A DNA stretch of 64,000 nucleotides from Hypholoma sublateritium FD-334 SS-4 (Eukaryota > Basidiomycota > Agaricomycetes > Agaricales > Strophariaceae). Shown here in pieces: positions 36,101 to 49,600 of this stretch (positions are counted from its first letter, which is position 1; the number at the start of each line of letters is the position of its first letter). Made by a program: the position numbers and the translations under genes. The notes under the pieces were generated by a model, which saw only the letters and a list, made by a program, of their open reading frames with translations, did not search any database and was not told the origin of the DNA. The DNA is taken from positions 62,001 to 126,000 of the forward strand of contig KN817573.1 in NCBI GenBank assembly GCA_000827495.1, read 5' to 3'.

Positions 36101-37222
36101 TCATCTGGAAGGAAATCTTTCAAGCTTCCAGCCTCCAGTGTGCAAACCAGCTAAAACGGGTTTCCTAATTGTAGCTTCCCCGACCGAAAGGATTTCCCAA
36201 GATCGCGGAAACAAATTACACTTTCTGAAGCAACGGCAGTGACAGGTACATGTTTCACTCAAATTTTTGTAAGGGACCCATGGCGGCCCATGGCTCGCTC
36301 TATCGGCTGCATTAATTTCAGATCGAGGCGAGAACGCGCTACCTGGCAGTCACGCCGAAGAGATGCGTAGTAGTAAGTCCACAGAGCCGGCGAAAACCGG
36401 CATAGTCCGATACCCCTTGGGTTCTCACTGCTCAGATACAGAACTAATGGAGTTGACTTGTCTTATCCTCGAAAAAGGAGAGGGCGCCTTACGGGGTGAC
36501 AAGGCTACGATCTAATCCAAATCTAATCCTGTTTTTGCGTGGGAGCGGAACAAATATGCGACCGGGCCGCCAGAAGAAAGCTGGCCTCAAAAGGCCGCAA
36601 GTTTCGCAGAGATCAGTTTTCCGCGTGGGTGAAAAGCTGTATAAAGTAATTCGCGACCCTGGTCATCATGTGAGATGTGAGAAGAAATTCCTACATATAT
36701 TTACAAATCTTCAAATCGCCCGCCATTTATGAAACCGCGTCCATCCACGAAGTCGTCTCAGCACCTCTCAGATCAGACTTAATTGAAGGTATCGGAGGAT
36801 TTATTTTAGCAACTAATGCAGTATGAAAATTTCCAGCGTCTCTAGATTTGCAGCACATTGACATCGTGGTTCTCACATTTCGTGTGTGGCCTGCATCTGA
36901 AGTTCGCATTCAAGCAGTGGATCCTTCCGATTCGATTTGAGTATGTCAATCACAACCCATAACACAACTTAGAAGTCATTAAATGATTAGAAGGTCCAAC
37001 AGCTGCTGCTAGACCTGATATTCCGAGGATCCAACTTCGCCCAGGCCCACTGTTTACTCCAATCTACTCAAGCCACTGAGCTGCGGGAGACCATCGGCGA
37101 AAACTCGGGCCGCGAGCCAACCATATTGAATGACCATAATCATTTAAGAGGGGCGCGAAGGTCCGAAATATCGCGCCACCGCGTTTCTTTCAATACCACA
37201 ACGTACACTCCCCATAATCTGA
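33125..37222. other. Gene-poor interval between MYB and aldose epimerase
   Basis: About 4.1 kb. Minus-strand frames between 34191 and 35691 look weakly coding in patches but cannot be joined into one protein, and may be a broken gene. No mobile-element signature was recognised. Confidence 0.4.
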
Positions 37223-39083
37223 ATGTCTGAGTTTCAGCCAATCTTGCTGACGCTGCCTGATGCGCAGATTCAACCATCCTTAGCAGTTGAGGTATGTTGG
37301 AAATACATCTCTCAGTCCGGCATCGAAAATGACCACCTGTATCACCACAACGCGCAGGTTCTGCCATATGGATTCACCATACACAAGTTTGTGGTGCAAG
37401 TTGATGGACGTGTGAGTCTATCATCATGCGTCGTAGCATGAGGTTCACAAAGTCCCCGGTCGGTTATTCCACAGACGCATGATATAGTTATAGGCCCGGA
37501 GTCGCCCAGCGACCATAAGACGCAGAAGTACACCAATTCAATTGTTGGGCGATACGCAAATCGCATTCCAGTAGGAACTCATGTCCTGGAACGGAATGGA
37601 TTCACAAGTCATTTGACGACTTTAACGAATGGTATGTTTCGCGGCCTACTACCGTATTCGGATCATTTATGCCTTTTGACCTGTTAGAGTCCCCGGAAGT
37701 GTCCCTCCATGGTGGCCCTGTGGGATACGATGCTTTGCCCTGGACTCTCGTCACTGAGGACAGCCCTGCGACTTTGTTCTCTGCAACGGAGCTCCAGCGC
37801 ATCAAGGCTCTCGACCAGTCGTCTTATTCTATATTTCGACTACGATCCCCTTCTGGAGATCAGGGTTATCCAGGGACATTATTAATTGAAGCATTTGTCG
37901 GGCTTATTGCCCCTGGAAAAGCGCATCTACACGAGCGATCGACTGGCTCTGATGATGTAGAATACTCGCTGGGCAGTCTGGTTTTGATCTACCGTGCCAA
38001 GTTGGAGGAGCCTGATCTAGTTACGCCTGTCAACCTTACTCAAGTGAGCTCTGCTCTGGGTTCGGTAGAATGTTCACTTATTATTATCTAGCATTGGGGG
38101 TTCAATCTCGAGGCGAGCTTACGCGATGAAGCACCCGATAGTCTGTCCATCAAGAATCATATCTTATCTATCAAGGTTAGTGATAAGTGTGAATGCTGCG
38201 CAAAATGAAAGATTGAGTAAAATCTGTCTAGAGCAATCACATTGCAGAGCTGGCTTCGAATAGTCTTGGAACGGGCAATTACATCCCTGCTACGCCAGCG
38301 CATGCTCATGATTCGAAGGCTATTGGACATCGAATGCCACCTTCCGGTTATGGTATGTGCTCCTGGCGCATCCTTACTTATCTACAACGGTGTTAACAAG
38401 AGCCGGCCCTATGTTCCACGCAGACGATTACTATCTCTTCAAAGAGAAAGCTAACTCGGCAATCCCGACACGCGTTCCGCTATCTTCTTTCACGGATTCG
38501 AGCGACCTTGTTGCTGACCTTCTTCGAGACTCCGACGACAAGGAACGCGGTACCAGAGCCGAACCAGCAGTCAAGCTAGCCTCCAACAAATCTGGGATTA
38601 AGCTTGTCTTCGATAGCAACCGTATGTTACATGCCATCCCTGCATACGACGTCATTCTTATCTAACCTTGCAGAGCATGGCGCTATGTTCTATTCTAACT
38701 CAATGTCGAATGCGGCGAAAGGCGCGCGCAAGAAAATTCACGGTGGCTCTGGCGTGCGTGACAATGGCGATGCATATGGTCCAGGAAGTACGTACCAAAT
38801 GCTACTGTCCTCGCCACGTCCAATTCTTAAATTTTGAAATCTGTTTTTTCTTGCAGCTGCTGCGTTCATTGAATTCCACCATGTGCGTACATATCTTCTT
38901 AATTTCTTTTTCTTTCGTTAATTAACTTACTTACACGTGGTTCAAACTCTTTAGCCTCTTGCCGCATTTCTCGAACCAAAGAATAAAGACAGCGAAGACA
39001 CTTTGCTGACATCTGCTGAACTGTATCATAACTACGTCCGATGTGATGTGCTGTTCAAAGCTACAAACCAAGCGGACTACTAA
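37223..39083 (+). CDS. Aldose 1-epimerase (galactose mutarotase)
   Basis: Interconverts alpha and beta anomers of aldoses, feeding galactose into the Leloir pathway. The first exons join as SLAVE, then VLPYGFTIHKFVVQVDGR, then THDIVIGPES leading into the family motif NSIVGRYANRIP. Next comes SLHGGPVGYD with the first catalytic His. A further intron places TQ before HWGFNLEASL, equivalent to the NHxYFNL motif with the second catalytic His. The final exons give YYLFKEKANS, LVFDSN, MFYSNSMSN, the general-base segment AAFIEFHHPLAAFLEP, and end NQADY before TAA at 39081-39083. All introns are GT-AG and short. The Asn before the second His is Gln here. The enzyme is presumably cytosolic; no signal peptide is visible. 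Confidence 0.9.
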
Positions 39084-40364
39084 ATAAATACCAAGGGACC
39101 AACTACCATATGTATAGAATTTCCGACGTACATTATCATTTATGCGAAGGAGATTTGATCATTAATTGCACATGGTTCGAGTCTCGTTCATTTTGCCTCA
39201 ACATTCCTTGCCTTGGAATTGTATGGACACCAGACGAAATGCTACTAATTTGGGACAAGCACATGTAAGTATGCCAGAAATTGGTGTAGTCATTACAACA
39301 CTTCTCTGGCTTCACTGTTCGCCTCTTTCACACCCAGGAACTAAACAGATAACTAACTAAGGAGACTCGGTGGGCCAAGATTTGTAGCGCTCGCTTGATG
39401 CGCTCTGTTCCCAGACTGAAGTCGCAGTCGCGGTTCCAGTCTCACGGTTGTCCATATAATTATCTCCTGCACAGGCGCGCTACCAGTCAATTGGATTGCA
39501 GTTTCTGATCCTTACTTTGCCATCAGAATCCTGGTCAGTGGTCGTAGATGGCAATAATTATATGTATCTTTTTTTGCTTCTTTTCAGCTTCGTTTTGATA
39601 CCCCATTCTTTCCTCATATATTTATCAGATATGACAGCTCCCAACAGCCCCCAATGCCTAGCTAGGCATCAGTATTGTACGTATTGTACCACGATCCAGA
39701 TGAAACATCATCCTTGCTTCTAAAAACATCGGGATTACTCTAGCCTGTACAAGCTTGTTCAAGCGCGTATGTTATACTATAGGCAGACTGCTCCTGAGAT
39801 TGTTCAATATAAGTTCGGGATTATTTACAGGCTCGTTTTGCCTCGTAGCGTACTTCTGCGAGAATATAGAGGGACTGGCTGACCGAGTCCTGTCTGGCTT
39901 GCAGCTAAGTATCGCTTTGCAGTGACATGAATATATAGCGCAAGTATTTACAGAATTAGATGGTAATCGAAGGCTCGAAGTGAGTTCAAACCGCTGATCC
40001 GTCTTCAAAGCTTCATATGACATTCGATTTGATTGCTTGACACTGAAATCCAAACGTTTGAGGCCGATGTCCCCACCGAATGTGTTTCGGATGCGTACCA
40101 TCTTCATGCATAGGACGAATCGACACGGGTCAATCCAAGGCGACGCTCAATGGTCAAGTGAATCATCTATCGCCTTCTATAACTCGCACGGAAGTGATAC
40201 TGTGAGTGTGCTCAGCAGGATATCAACTTAATCCGGATCACAACATGGCGATCAATCCGGCTAGAGAAGATCAGCGAGCAAATCAAACGGCAGCAGGGAG
40301 AACCACAGGACAACGCTTAAAATTACTCGAAACAAAGGTATCTATGTAGAGATAAGGATGCGAC
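39084..40364. other. Intergenic between aldose epimerase and G-domain gene
   Basis: About 1.3 kb. A minus-strand frame of 111 codons (39772-40107) reads plausibly but has no recognisable motif or neighbouring exon. Otherwise nothing is seen. Confidence 0.4.
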
Positions 40365-41503
40365 TCATTTCCAGGTCAAGGAAAATGGCGCAAGCATCAC
40401 CGACAATTTCCCCCAAAAGCCAACGACTGGAACCGCGGCGGCGAGCTTCCCCTCCAGCACCGCGTTGCTGTTTTCCGTCGCGGCTACGGCCTGTACTACG
40501 GGAGAATGGGTTTGCTGTGGTGGATATTCAGCCCCATTGGTGGGCACATTGCTCGCTTGCGCATTCAGCCTAGATGAAATGGCAATCTTCTCGCTTATCC
40601 GTAAACGTTCCTCCATGTTTTTCAGTATGTCGCCGTAGCTGCGTGCAACGTTTGCCGAGTCGTTCTCGAGCCGGCGTATGATGGCCTCCATTTTTGTACG
40701 CTCTTGAAGCAGTTCCCTGCGGCTCTCGTCGTCTCGCGCTCTGGTGGCCTCCTGGATGTCGCTCAGCAGTGCATACATCTCCGCACGATGCCGTTCAATC
40801 TGCTCCAGGATCTCACGGTTGACCTCCCTTCCGGCCTGAGTGTCCATGACGCTGATACCATTACTTAATTCTTCCTGGATTTTCAATGTCACGGGAGTGC
40901 TACAATTCTGGACAATGGATCGGATAATCGTCTGAGCTGATTCCAAGGTGTTATCATGGCGAGCAAGACGCGCCCCCTTGTCGACTGCTGGTTTGAAGAA
41001 AACCTCTTTGTCGACAAGCTCCTTCTCTCTTTCTTCGCCCAACGACAGATCGACTTGATCCCACATAGTTGTCGTTATGACAACCTTGCAAAGAGAGTCT
41101 TCGCCGCAGAGATTGCGAAACATTCGAAAGCTCCGCGCAGATATCCCGCCCACGCGATTGTCCAGTATTCGATGCATGTAGATGACTCCGGCTAGGCGGT
41201 TTCCCTGGTCATAGCTGGGCCACCACGCTGGATCAGTACATCGTCAAGGAAGGAGTGGAAAGGCTTGAATAAGACGCACGAATAAGAAAGATATGCCGCA
41301 ATCATGTTCAAAACGCTTGCCGCGCTGAGCGTTGTGTCGTCAAAGCCGGGTGTATCAATTAATGAGATCATGCGGCCATCGATGTCAAATGGTTTGGCGA
41401 CTTCAACATCACATGTGCAAGATTCAAGCTCGCGTCCAATCCGAAGGTTGGAACCGCTGAGCATATTGATGAACGAAGTTTTCCCAGTTCCTGTAGGTCC
41501 CAT
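40365..41503 (-). CDS. AIG1/Toc34-like G-domain protein with C-terminal coiled coil
   Basis: P-loop GTPase of the family expanded in mushroom-forming fungi. The N-terminal part shows the Walker A motif GPTGTGKTSF, then a G3-type segment SLIDTPGFDDTTLS. After an intron near 41205-41263 it continues YDQGNRLAGVIYMHRILDNRVGG, SFRMFRNLCGE, and VVITTTMWDQV, at the G4 position. The C-terminal 150 or so residues are highly charged and predicted to form coiled coil (RHRAEMYALLSD, RRELLQERTKME, RRLENDSANVARSY), ending in a short hydrophobic stretch. ATG at 41501-41503 directly precedes the P-loop, which is unusually tight. Upstream exons (a possible ATG at 41684-41686 reading MSASSDLAT, and an 18-nt exon at 41603-41620) are plausible but I could not join them in frame. 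Biological role unknown. Confidence 0.8.
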
Positions 41504-44433
41504 AATTCTTATAGAAGGAACGTTTGTCAGGCTTTACCCGAATGTTATATTGGAGCTGGCGCACGCAATTGATAGAGGATAATCCGCGTCTTCGTGGAAA
41601 ACCTTGAAGATTGCAATATACTGTCAGTTTAAATGGCGATGAACAACAGAGAGATTTACCGTAGCAAGGTCAGACGATGCACTCATTTCTAAAGCAACCT
41701 ATGAAGCGACCGGGGGTAAGGGCCTGAGGAAGGGAGTTCCAATACATCCTGTTGAGCTCGAAAACGAATAAAATCGAAAACTCAAGAACAGGACCACGAG
41801 GACAGCTGCGCTGCATTGTGAACGCGTTTCTTCATTAATCTACGAAATATACCTGTCAATTAGCTGACATGAGGGCCATTTTCAAAGGAAAGTACCGTTT
41901 TTTGTCATCAGACAGCCACAGTACAAGGGATAGTAGGAGGCGGCTTAAGCAAAGGGGATTGGAGACTTCGAGCAAGTCTCCGGTCGATCGTGGAGTCACA
42001 AAGGACGCAAGACACAAGTCAGCTATTAAGAATGTCACCACCTCAGGGCCCTGGGCGATGGATTACATGAAGCCATAAAATAGATCGGCAACGAGTTTCC
42101 ATGCTAGTAGAAACGTTCCATACCCAATAAAAGACTGAACAACGCGTCAGAAGGGCAGAGGCATTTGAGGGAAAAGCCATGTTTTCAAGTCGTAGACATC
42201 AGGGATGAGAGCTAGGAAATTGTACTTAGCGCTCAGTGCTCAGTACTCAGTTAATAGTCAAGGTTCCCCGGTACAAGTTGCGTACAAGTTGCAGTCAAGC
42301 CTTTGCACTCCGGGAGCGTCTGAGTCATGTCATGTCATGTCATGGGTTTGTGTGAAATTACACCAAATTAGGTAGTTACTTACGTAACATTTCTTTTTGG
42401 GAATCATTTCGGCATGAAATACTCCATTCGAGTTGAATGAGTCCATACTCGGTGCATAAGCAGTAATTCGATGAGACGAAGTACACACGTTTGATATAAA
42501 TCGGTATGCTTTGCCTTGATTTTGTCAGATACTATGCGATGCGACTACTTTCAGTTGTGCTCGCACTCCTCCGGCTGCGGCTGATTTCGGATCAGCGGCT
42601 GCTAATATTTGAGAGGATCGCTCTTCGATCCTTCTTGACAACGTAGGATCGTCGCATCCCGGAGACGTCGATACACGCGGACCCAGATCAAACCAGATCA
42701 AACCGCAGGCCTCAGCTTTCGTAAAGACCAGTAAATGTTGTTCTCTATGTTATTCCTGAGGTAATCTGCAAGTGGTGGCTTGCCTGATTTACGACAAAAT
42801 ACACCCCGCGGCTTGAGAGTTCTTCGTATCTATTTCTTTCAGCACGATTCTAACTCCCGAGGCTCCGTCGCCTCCATTCACGGTCCACAAATCGCTCGCG
42901 TAACCACAGGAGACTTACTGTAGATAATAAAGCCGCGGAAAACTGTATTCATTATAGACGTGATACCAATTCGGTGAACAACATAGAAACCAGAGATCTG
43001 TAGTATGCTTTGTACCAATGACATGGAGAACTCCACTTACAGATTTCAATTTCAGCAAAAAGTCCATCTGACAAAATCCCCCGCGGAGGTTTTCATGTAC
43101 ATCATGGTAGCCCGGCAGCCTATTGAGAATGAGAATATAAATGCATCTCTCCGAGGAGCAGCGATGATATCTCGTCAACGATTCCGATTATGTATATTTA
43201 GATCATCCAACTTATATTGTCTTGTACTGGATTTCTCTCACTATAAGCACCTACGGTGGTCGGGCGCTGTTTAAAAGGCTATCACCTTCGAATTATATCT
43301 ATCTGAATAATATTAGATGCTTTTTCCCCAAGTGCAGGGGAGGTAGCAAGTGGCAGGGAACATCATCACCCGCTTCCTAATTCCTCGGCCTGACCCGATT
43401 TGAAAGTGTCTTGGACTTCAGATCGTCAATCTGGTTTTACATGTGTAGCTCGGACTGACATCTGTGACTGACGAACTTCGCCATCGCTCGCAATTTCTTG
43501 ACCCCGTCTCCATCCCACTGGAACTTGGAATTTATTATTATAGCATCTATCTTGCTTCCTCATTCCGGATTGATTTATGAGCCTCAGCGGTGTGCTCGCT
43601 CACTTTCTGTGTGATAAACTACTAGTGTTTCTATACCGTGGTATAGCACGCACGAGCTGAAATACATGCGAGCGGCCCTCGTGCTAGCGGTGGATGCAAT
43701 TATCGCTAATGGAAGTTAGTGTCTAGATCAGAAACTTCAACCGGAAGGACAAGGGGGACAGCCTGAAACGAGATCTTATCAGTCATCACCGTGGATTACA
43801 GCATAAGCGGTGAGAAATGCGTCGGCTAGATATCATTCGCTATCTTGAGTTACCGTCAAGTGATTCCGTGCGTGTGGGGCCATCGTGCAATAGAACATGA
43901 TATAACACCAAGCCTATTAATTTTTCATTTGTTGGGACTGTATGACCTAATTTAGCGCTCCTGCTTGAAATCACAAGGGCTCACCGCTTCGTGCAGGCGC
44001 CTAAAGACGTAACGCATCAGAACGAAGTGAGGTAACCAACGATTCAGGCTGATTGAGGTATATGTAAGTAATTGGCGATGATCATGTATGTATAACGTGG
44101 TTCTGAAGATCCACACGTTATTATATACAAAATGTCCGAGAGAGCGGGTGTCGGTGGAGAGTGGTTGCTGGTCGCAGAAGGCGGTGTAAGAGGTGATTGA
44201 TGGAGACTGAAGTTGAAGTTGTGCAAGAAGATTATTTGACCGGATGGATATCTTTAGAAGTTGACGTTGATCACCGACAATCTATATTTGATAACAAACA
44301 TTTGGAAGCAGAAGGTAAATGATCCCAAGGATGCTAATGGCCATTTTGCAGTGTTCAAATGACTCGTCAGAATCGTCGAGGTCGCCAACAGATTTACATA
44401 CCTATGATACGGTTGATGATCTTCGTTTGGTCG
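41504..44433. other. Possible 5' exons of the G-domain gene, then gene-poor interval
   Basis: 41504-41686 probably carries unresolved 5' exons of the GTPase gene. From there to the chitin deacetylase, about 2.7 kb holds no supported gene. It includes a small TCATG repeat at 42325-42344. Confidence 0.4.
42325..42344. repeat. Microsatellite, four copies of TCATG
   Basis: Four perfect pentanucleotide units in a row within noncoding sequence. Confidence 0.85.
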
Positions 44434-45745
44434 CTACTTTCCGATACACGTCCAAGTCGCCTAGCGAATAATTTAGACAATCAGCATTGAGGAAGAGTAG
44501 ATATTGGATACAAGACAAACGTACATCTCGAGCCTTAGGTGCGGCAACCGATTGATACGCCGGTTTACCAAGGCATTCGGCCAGAGTAACTAGTCTGTAA
44601 CCTGCAGCCTGTAATGTCTGGATCGCAAAAGGAAGCAAGACTTGGCTGGTTGCCCGGGAGTAGTGATGAGTGCGACGACGTCTACAGTTTAGATTCAATG
44701 AGATCGAAGTGCTTACGCAGTTTGCTGATGCACATCGTGGTTCAGCGCAATGATTGAGGTCGGTTTAGTTTTGACAAAATCAACGTAGCGCTGCTTCTCG
44801 GCGGCCGTAGTGATGTTCCAAGTATCACCAGAGCTTGTCGCAAATCAATATAATATTATTATTGTTAGGTACGATAACGCACTCGAAATTCCAGTTAGCA
44901 ATTGTCTGCCCTCGAATTCCAGAGACAGACCGAACAATATCGTTGTAGGCGCCGTATGCTATTTAAAGGGCGGTCAGGTCATCGCATAATTAGTCACAAA
45001 ATGAACCCTACGAGGGCGCATAAAAGCGGGCATAACACCCGCAATTTTAATGAGTGCTTCTAAAACGTGGAATGAGCGGTGGTTTATTAGTGTGATGGTT
45101 TGTGTAGAATCCTGCTTACCTTCAACTAGCCACATTTGATGATGAACTGTGCGTTTCGAACGAGTATTAGTATCGTACTGGCTGTTGACTTCCACTAGAC
45201 TCGCCATACCTTGATCCGCAGTAAGGAGGGTTAAATTGGAATGGAGCCATGTATGAGAAGCGATTTGGTGGCCTTTGTCGTACGCATATTTGACGCGTTT
45301 CGCCTCGTCTTCGTCATATATACAGCCCCAATTATTGCCATCTATAGTTTCACGGCGTCAGCGAGCACGACCAAGTTTTCAATATGAGGTAATGCTCACT
45401 AAAGAAAAACGTTCCTTTGGCGCCCGCAGCTAGAAGGGTTTTGCTGACATCGTACCTGAAGCGGGGACTTGAGCAACCAACACGTTGAAGACATGCGAAA
45501 TTTTTACAGATAAACCCATGGGCCATCGTCCTAAACAGGTCTATCAATGAACTACATGCCCGACCCATAAGAAATATACCTACAAAGGTCAATGCCGCAG
45601 TGTTTTGCACCGTGCATGAAGTGATGACTTGGGCAGGAGCGCGCTTGGCTAGAGTTGACGCGTGGTGGGAGCCTGGACCCGAAGACGCCGCCCCAGAAGT
45701 CAGAACAAGAGCGAGCGTGATTGCATAAAGGAGTGACGCGAACAT
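44434..45745 (-). CDS. Secreted chitin deacetylase (CE4 polysaccharide deacetylase)
   Basis: Removes acetyl groups from chitin in the cell wall. The start at 45743-45745 gives a signal peptide, MFASLLYAITLALVLTSGAA. Exons join through LTF to DDGPWVYL, giving the CE4 TFDDGP motif with catalytic and metal-binding Asp. Next come YDVSKTLLAAGAKGTFFF, GNNWGCIYDEDEAKRVKYAYDKGHQIASHTWLHSNL with the SHTWLH metal-binding motif, then MPAFMRP joined to PYGAYNDIV, forming the RPPYG motif, IRGQTIANWNFE, and YSRATSQVLLPFAIQTLQAAGYRLVTLAECLG. A final small exon gives ATWTCIGK before TAG at 44434-44436. At least seven short introns are present. No GPI-anchor tail is visible, so a freely secreted enzyme is inferred. 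All five CE4 motif regions appear intact. Confidence 0.9.
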
Positions 45746-46644
45746 GGTCCCGGGGAAAGAGAGCAGATGAGAAAACGAACTGGGGACGTTCGCGGCGGGA
45801 GGAAAATAAACATGGCAAGCATGTACCTCAAAGACGACTTGGCATTTTTTGTTCCTGGAAGGTCCGGAGGTGCCTTCGGCGTATCGCGTACCCCTGGCGA
45901 GTATAAGCATGCGGGAATATATAGCCCTCCTGACCCTCCTGAGCTTGTCCTGAGCACTGGCCTAGTTCGCGCCTCTAGCCAGAGTCTCCAATGGATTTTC
46001 CTATACTTGATGCAGGCTAGATCAGGTTGTCATTACTCGAGCCTAGTAAAATTCGGACGTAGCTTAAATTGAGCTTGATTGAGTACACAATTAATACATA
46101 GCATACACAAGGAGGACTTCACATTATTGTAAGGGCGCAATGACTTGAGAAGGTCAGAGGGGTGCAATAGTAACATGATTAACGAACGATTGACAGTGAA
46201 GACATTATTTATACAGCAATATGGAAAGTTGAAGTGTTGAAAATGAATAGCGCGATAGCAATAGCGGGTAAACGACAGGCAGCTGAGACGAAGGAAGAAT
46301 TACAACGGCGGAATATGAGAGGAATGCTGCACGATCAAGCATTAAAATCAAGCAATGCGACAGACTACATGATGCGCCCTTTAGGCAGCGCTCGACAGGA
46401 ATTGAATAACCCAAAAAGTAGACGGATGATAATACCGAAGATATCATCGAGAAACCTAATTATGACGATGCTGCGCACGAATGGTGGAGATTAGAATGTG
46501 ATTTACTGCTAAGGCGCCGGAAAAGAGGACAATAAGCCAGGTGCGTGGGTGCAGTAATGGATGCCGCCAAAGGAATAGGATAGAAGACAAAGCACAAAAA
46601 ATCCCCCGAAGAAGAAAAAAAGGAAAAGAATCCAGTACGATAGA
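45746..46644. other. Intergenic between chitin deacetylase and the DUF3295 gene
   Basis: Contains the promoter of the chitin deacetylase and the presumed 3' UTR of the large minus-strand gene. A plus-strand frame at 46234-46494 is taken as chance. No gene is supported. Confidence 0.4.
45916..45923 (-). promoter_or_regulatory. TATA-like box of the chitin deacetylase gene
   Basis: TATATATT on the minus strand, 171-178 nt upstream of the start codon. It implies a leader of about 140 nt. Sequence match only. Confidence 0.3.
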
Positions 46645-49600
46645 TTACCATCCCGTATAATGATAATCGTCCGCATAACTTTTATTTCTCGAGATCCTGC
46701 GCTGGCGAGCCTCATCTCGTTCCTGCTGGGTCGCAGGAGCAGGCTTCTGCGTGATTTGAGACGTGCCTTCGGGCTTGGTCCCCTTCGGGTGCAATTGGAC
46801 CATGCTGGGCAGGACCGCTTGCTCTCCGCCGAGTGGATTGAGTCTGCTAGCCCCTGCGCTCGTGGTCCTCCGGATAGCAGCGGGGTTGGGCTTGCTGGTC
46901 TGTCGCTGCCACAGAAGATTGCGGCGCAGGCTTTCGGACATTTCGGTCGAGAGCATTTGTCGGCGGGTCGTGCGAGGAGTAGAGGGCGGAGGCGGAGGCG
47001 GAAGGTTGTACGGATAGCCGACCTGGATAGGTGCAGTGGCAGGCGGACGCTGTTCGGGCTCCATTCGCGTCAGTTGAAGACCGGCGGGTACTCGGCGGGC
47101 CGGTGCAACTGGCGGCGGGTTTTGCGGGGGCTGGGGTGACACCATCGCCCACTGGGGAACATCGTTGTCATCGGCAGCTGGCGGTGGCGGATGTTGGGCG
47201 CCAGATGGTCCCGCTGCATTGGGCTCCGGATTGCGCGTAGCCGAGGTGCGTTGGATGAGCGCTCTGAGCCTCGCCTGCACGACGCTCTGCGAGATCATGA
47301 TACCTCCCCCGTCGCTATCGCTTTCTGGATCCATCTCCTGACCCATCGGTGGCCCTCTGGGCCTGTACGCGCCCGAACCGCCACTGTTGACGTGGGCGTG
47401 GTTTGGGAATGCAGCGGTGTGATTGACAATGGGCGCCGCGGCATTGTGTGTTATCGTAGTGCTGCCGACCTGGATCTGTGTGGCGACAGGGAGCGCAACA
47501 GCGCTCTTCGATAATGCCAGCCCAGAGCTTCGGCGGGGCGGAGAAAAGGCCGAACGAATAGAAGTAGCGTCAGAGCTCTTCCGACGGTGTGCAGATGGGC
47601 GGATACTGGCAGGGACAGGAGCAGCTGACCCAGCACCTGGCGCAGCCGGCACAGGTGGAGTGGGAGCCGGCGCAGGTGTTGGTGGCTGGCTGGGAATAGT
47701 CGGCGTCAAAGGTTGCATGGGTGACATTGCCGAGATGCCACCGCGGCGGATCTCTCCAGAGCTGAAGCCCCGCCTATAAGGGTGGTTCACGGGGAACAAT
47801 TCAGGGTTTGGGTTCAGCAGCTGCGTTAACCCCCCAACGCTTTCCGACCGCGCNTTGGCGAGGTCCTGGAACGACTTGGTGGGCAGCTTGACGAACAGCT
47901 CGCGCTGGCGCTGAGCTTCCTGGGCCGCTTCGTCGATCAGGGCTTGGGCTTGCGCCTGGCGCTGCTGCTGCTGTATGCGAATGGCCTGCTTGCCTCGAGC
48001 GTTGTTCGCCGCCGGGTAGTGACTCGAGTGCGTCCGCTGGACGGCGGGCGGCCGCGTCGGTTGCTGACGCTGCCCGAGCTGTTGCAGCTGGCGTTGGAGC
48101 TGCAGCACCCTCTGCTGCTCCTCCTCTGCCTCCTGCTGTGCCTGCCGCTGTGCCTGCTGCACATCATATGTAAGGAAAGAGACCAGAACAGGAATGCATC
48201 AAACGTACCAGTTCCTCGTCGTCCGCTGTCAGGTCTGCGCTCGACCACTCCCCATCATCCGCCTCATCGTCCGTCGTCTCGAACTCCGATTCCGTCATGA
48301 CTTGTACACGTGTCTTCCCAGTGGGAAGCAACGGCTCGTTGAGCGATTGCTTCACCTTCGCCAGCATAGCGTCGTCCACCCCTGCGCCAACGTCATTGAG
48401 GGGAACAGCATCAGGTGCCGCCGCAACGGCAACAGCCACCTCGCGCTGTTTCCCTTTTCTGATGTTGGGGCTGGCAAGGCCGCTGGCTGCGGCGGTTTTT
48501 TCTTCGGTTGTTGGCACCTGGCGCGACGGCTGTGGTGCCGCCCCAACGTGGTACTGGCGCACTTGGTGCAAGCGCTCGAGCTGGCGCATCTGAGATTTCG
48601 ACAGGGCAGCAGCGCTCGGGAGCGGGGCGTGGGCCTCCTGCTGCTGTGGGTATACGGGAGGAGGTATCTGCGGCAGCTGCTGTGCCTGCTGCCCATAGTG
48701 CTGCTGTGCGCCCGGCTGCTGGTCAGCGCCGTCCATCGCGCGCTCCTTCCCCTTTCCGTTCGCGCCGGCGTCGGCCTGCGCCGCCCCGCTGGCGTCCGAC
48801 CCGCTGCCTGCGCTCTTCCCGCCTGCGCCGTCATCCGAGTGCGACCCGATGTTGAACCGCACGGGCCGCTTGCTGCTCGTCTCGCTCGCGTTGTCCGCCG
48901 TCGGCGCGTCGAGCGCCGCTGCCGTCTCGAGCTGGCGCTGCTGCCGCTCCGCATCGCGCCGGCGCTGCTTCTCCTCCTCCGCACGGGCGGCGCGCTGCGC
49001 TTGCTCCTGCGCGAAGTAGCGCTCCCGTTCGCGCTCGGCGTTCGCCTCCGCGGCCGCGGTCACGTCCTGGCCATCGTCCTCCGCGTCGTCCATATCCTCG
49101 TCGTCCTCGTCGTCCTCTTCGTCCTTCTGCTTCGTCTTTCCCCGCGCACTCACCCCAGCGCTGTTCCGCCTCACCGCAAGCCTCCTATTGCCCGCGCGGC
49201 CGAGCGAGAACTTCGCCTTGCCGCGCAGGGCAGCGGCCTTCGCATTCGCATTTCCATTGCGCGCAGGCACGACTGCGGCAGCGACGGCGGCGGCGATCGT
49301 CATCCCCAACGTGGGCCGCAGTCCATGCTCGCGGCTGCGACTCCGGCTCTGGCTCAAGCTGCTGCCCCCGCCCGCGCTCTGACTCCTGCTCGTGCTCGAC
49401 GCGCGGCGCACGATTGGCGTGCCCGTAATGACGTCCTGCATCGCACTCGAATTCGCGGCGGGAGGCGGCGCGACGGCCGTCAGCGGGGCGACGACACTCC
49501 GGCGTTTCCCCGCGGCAGCGGCAGCGGAGAACCCGCTGCGCCTGCCCGTGCTGCGCGCCGAGCGCGTGGACGTTGCGGAGTGCGAGCGCGTGAGCGGCGG

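Noticed and set aside
39772..40107. 111-codon minus-strand frame
   Set aside because: No motif, no neighbouring exon and ordinary composition; chance cannot be excluded.
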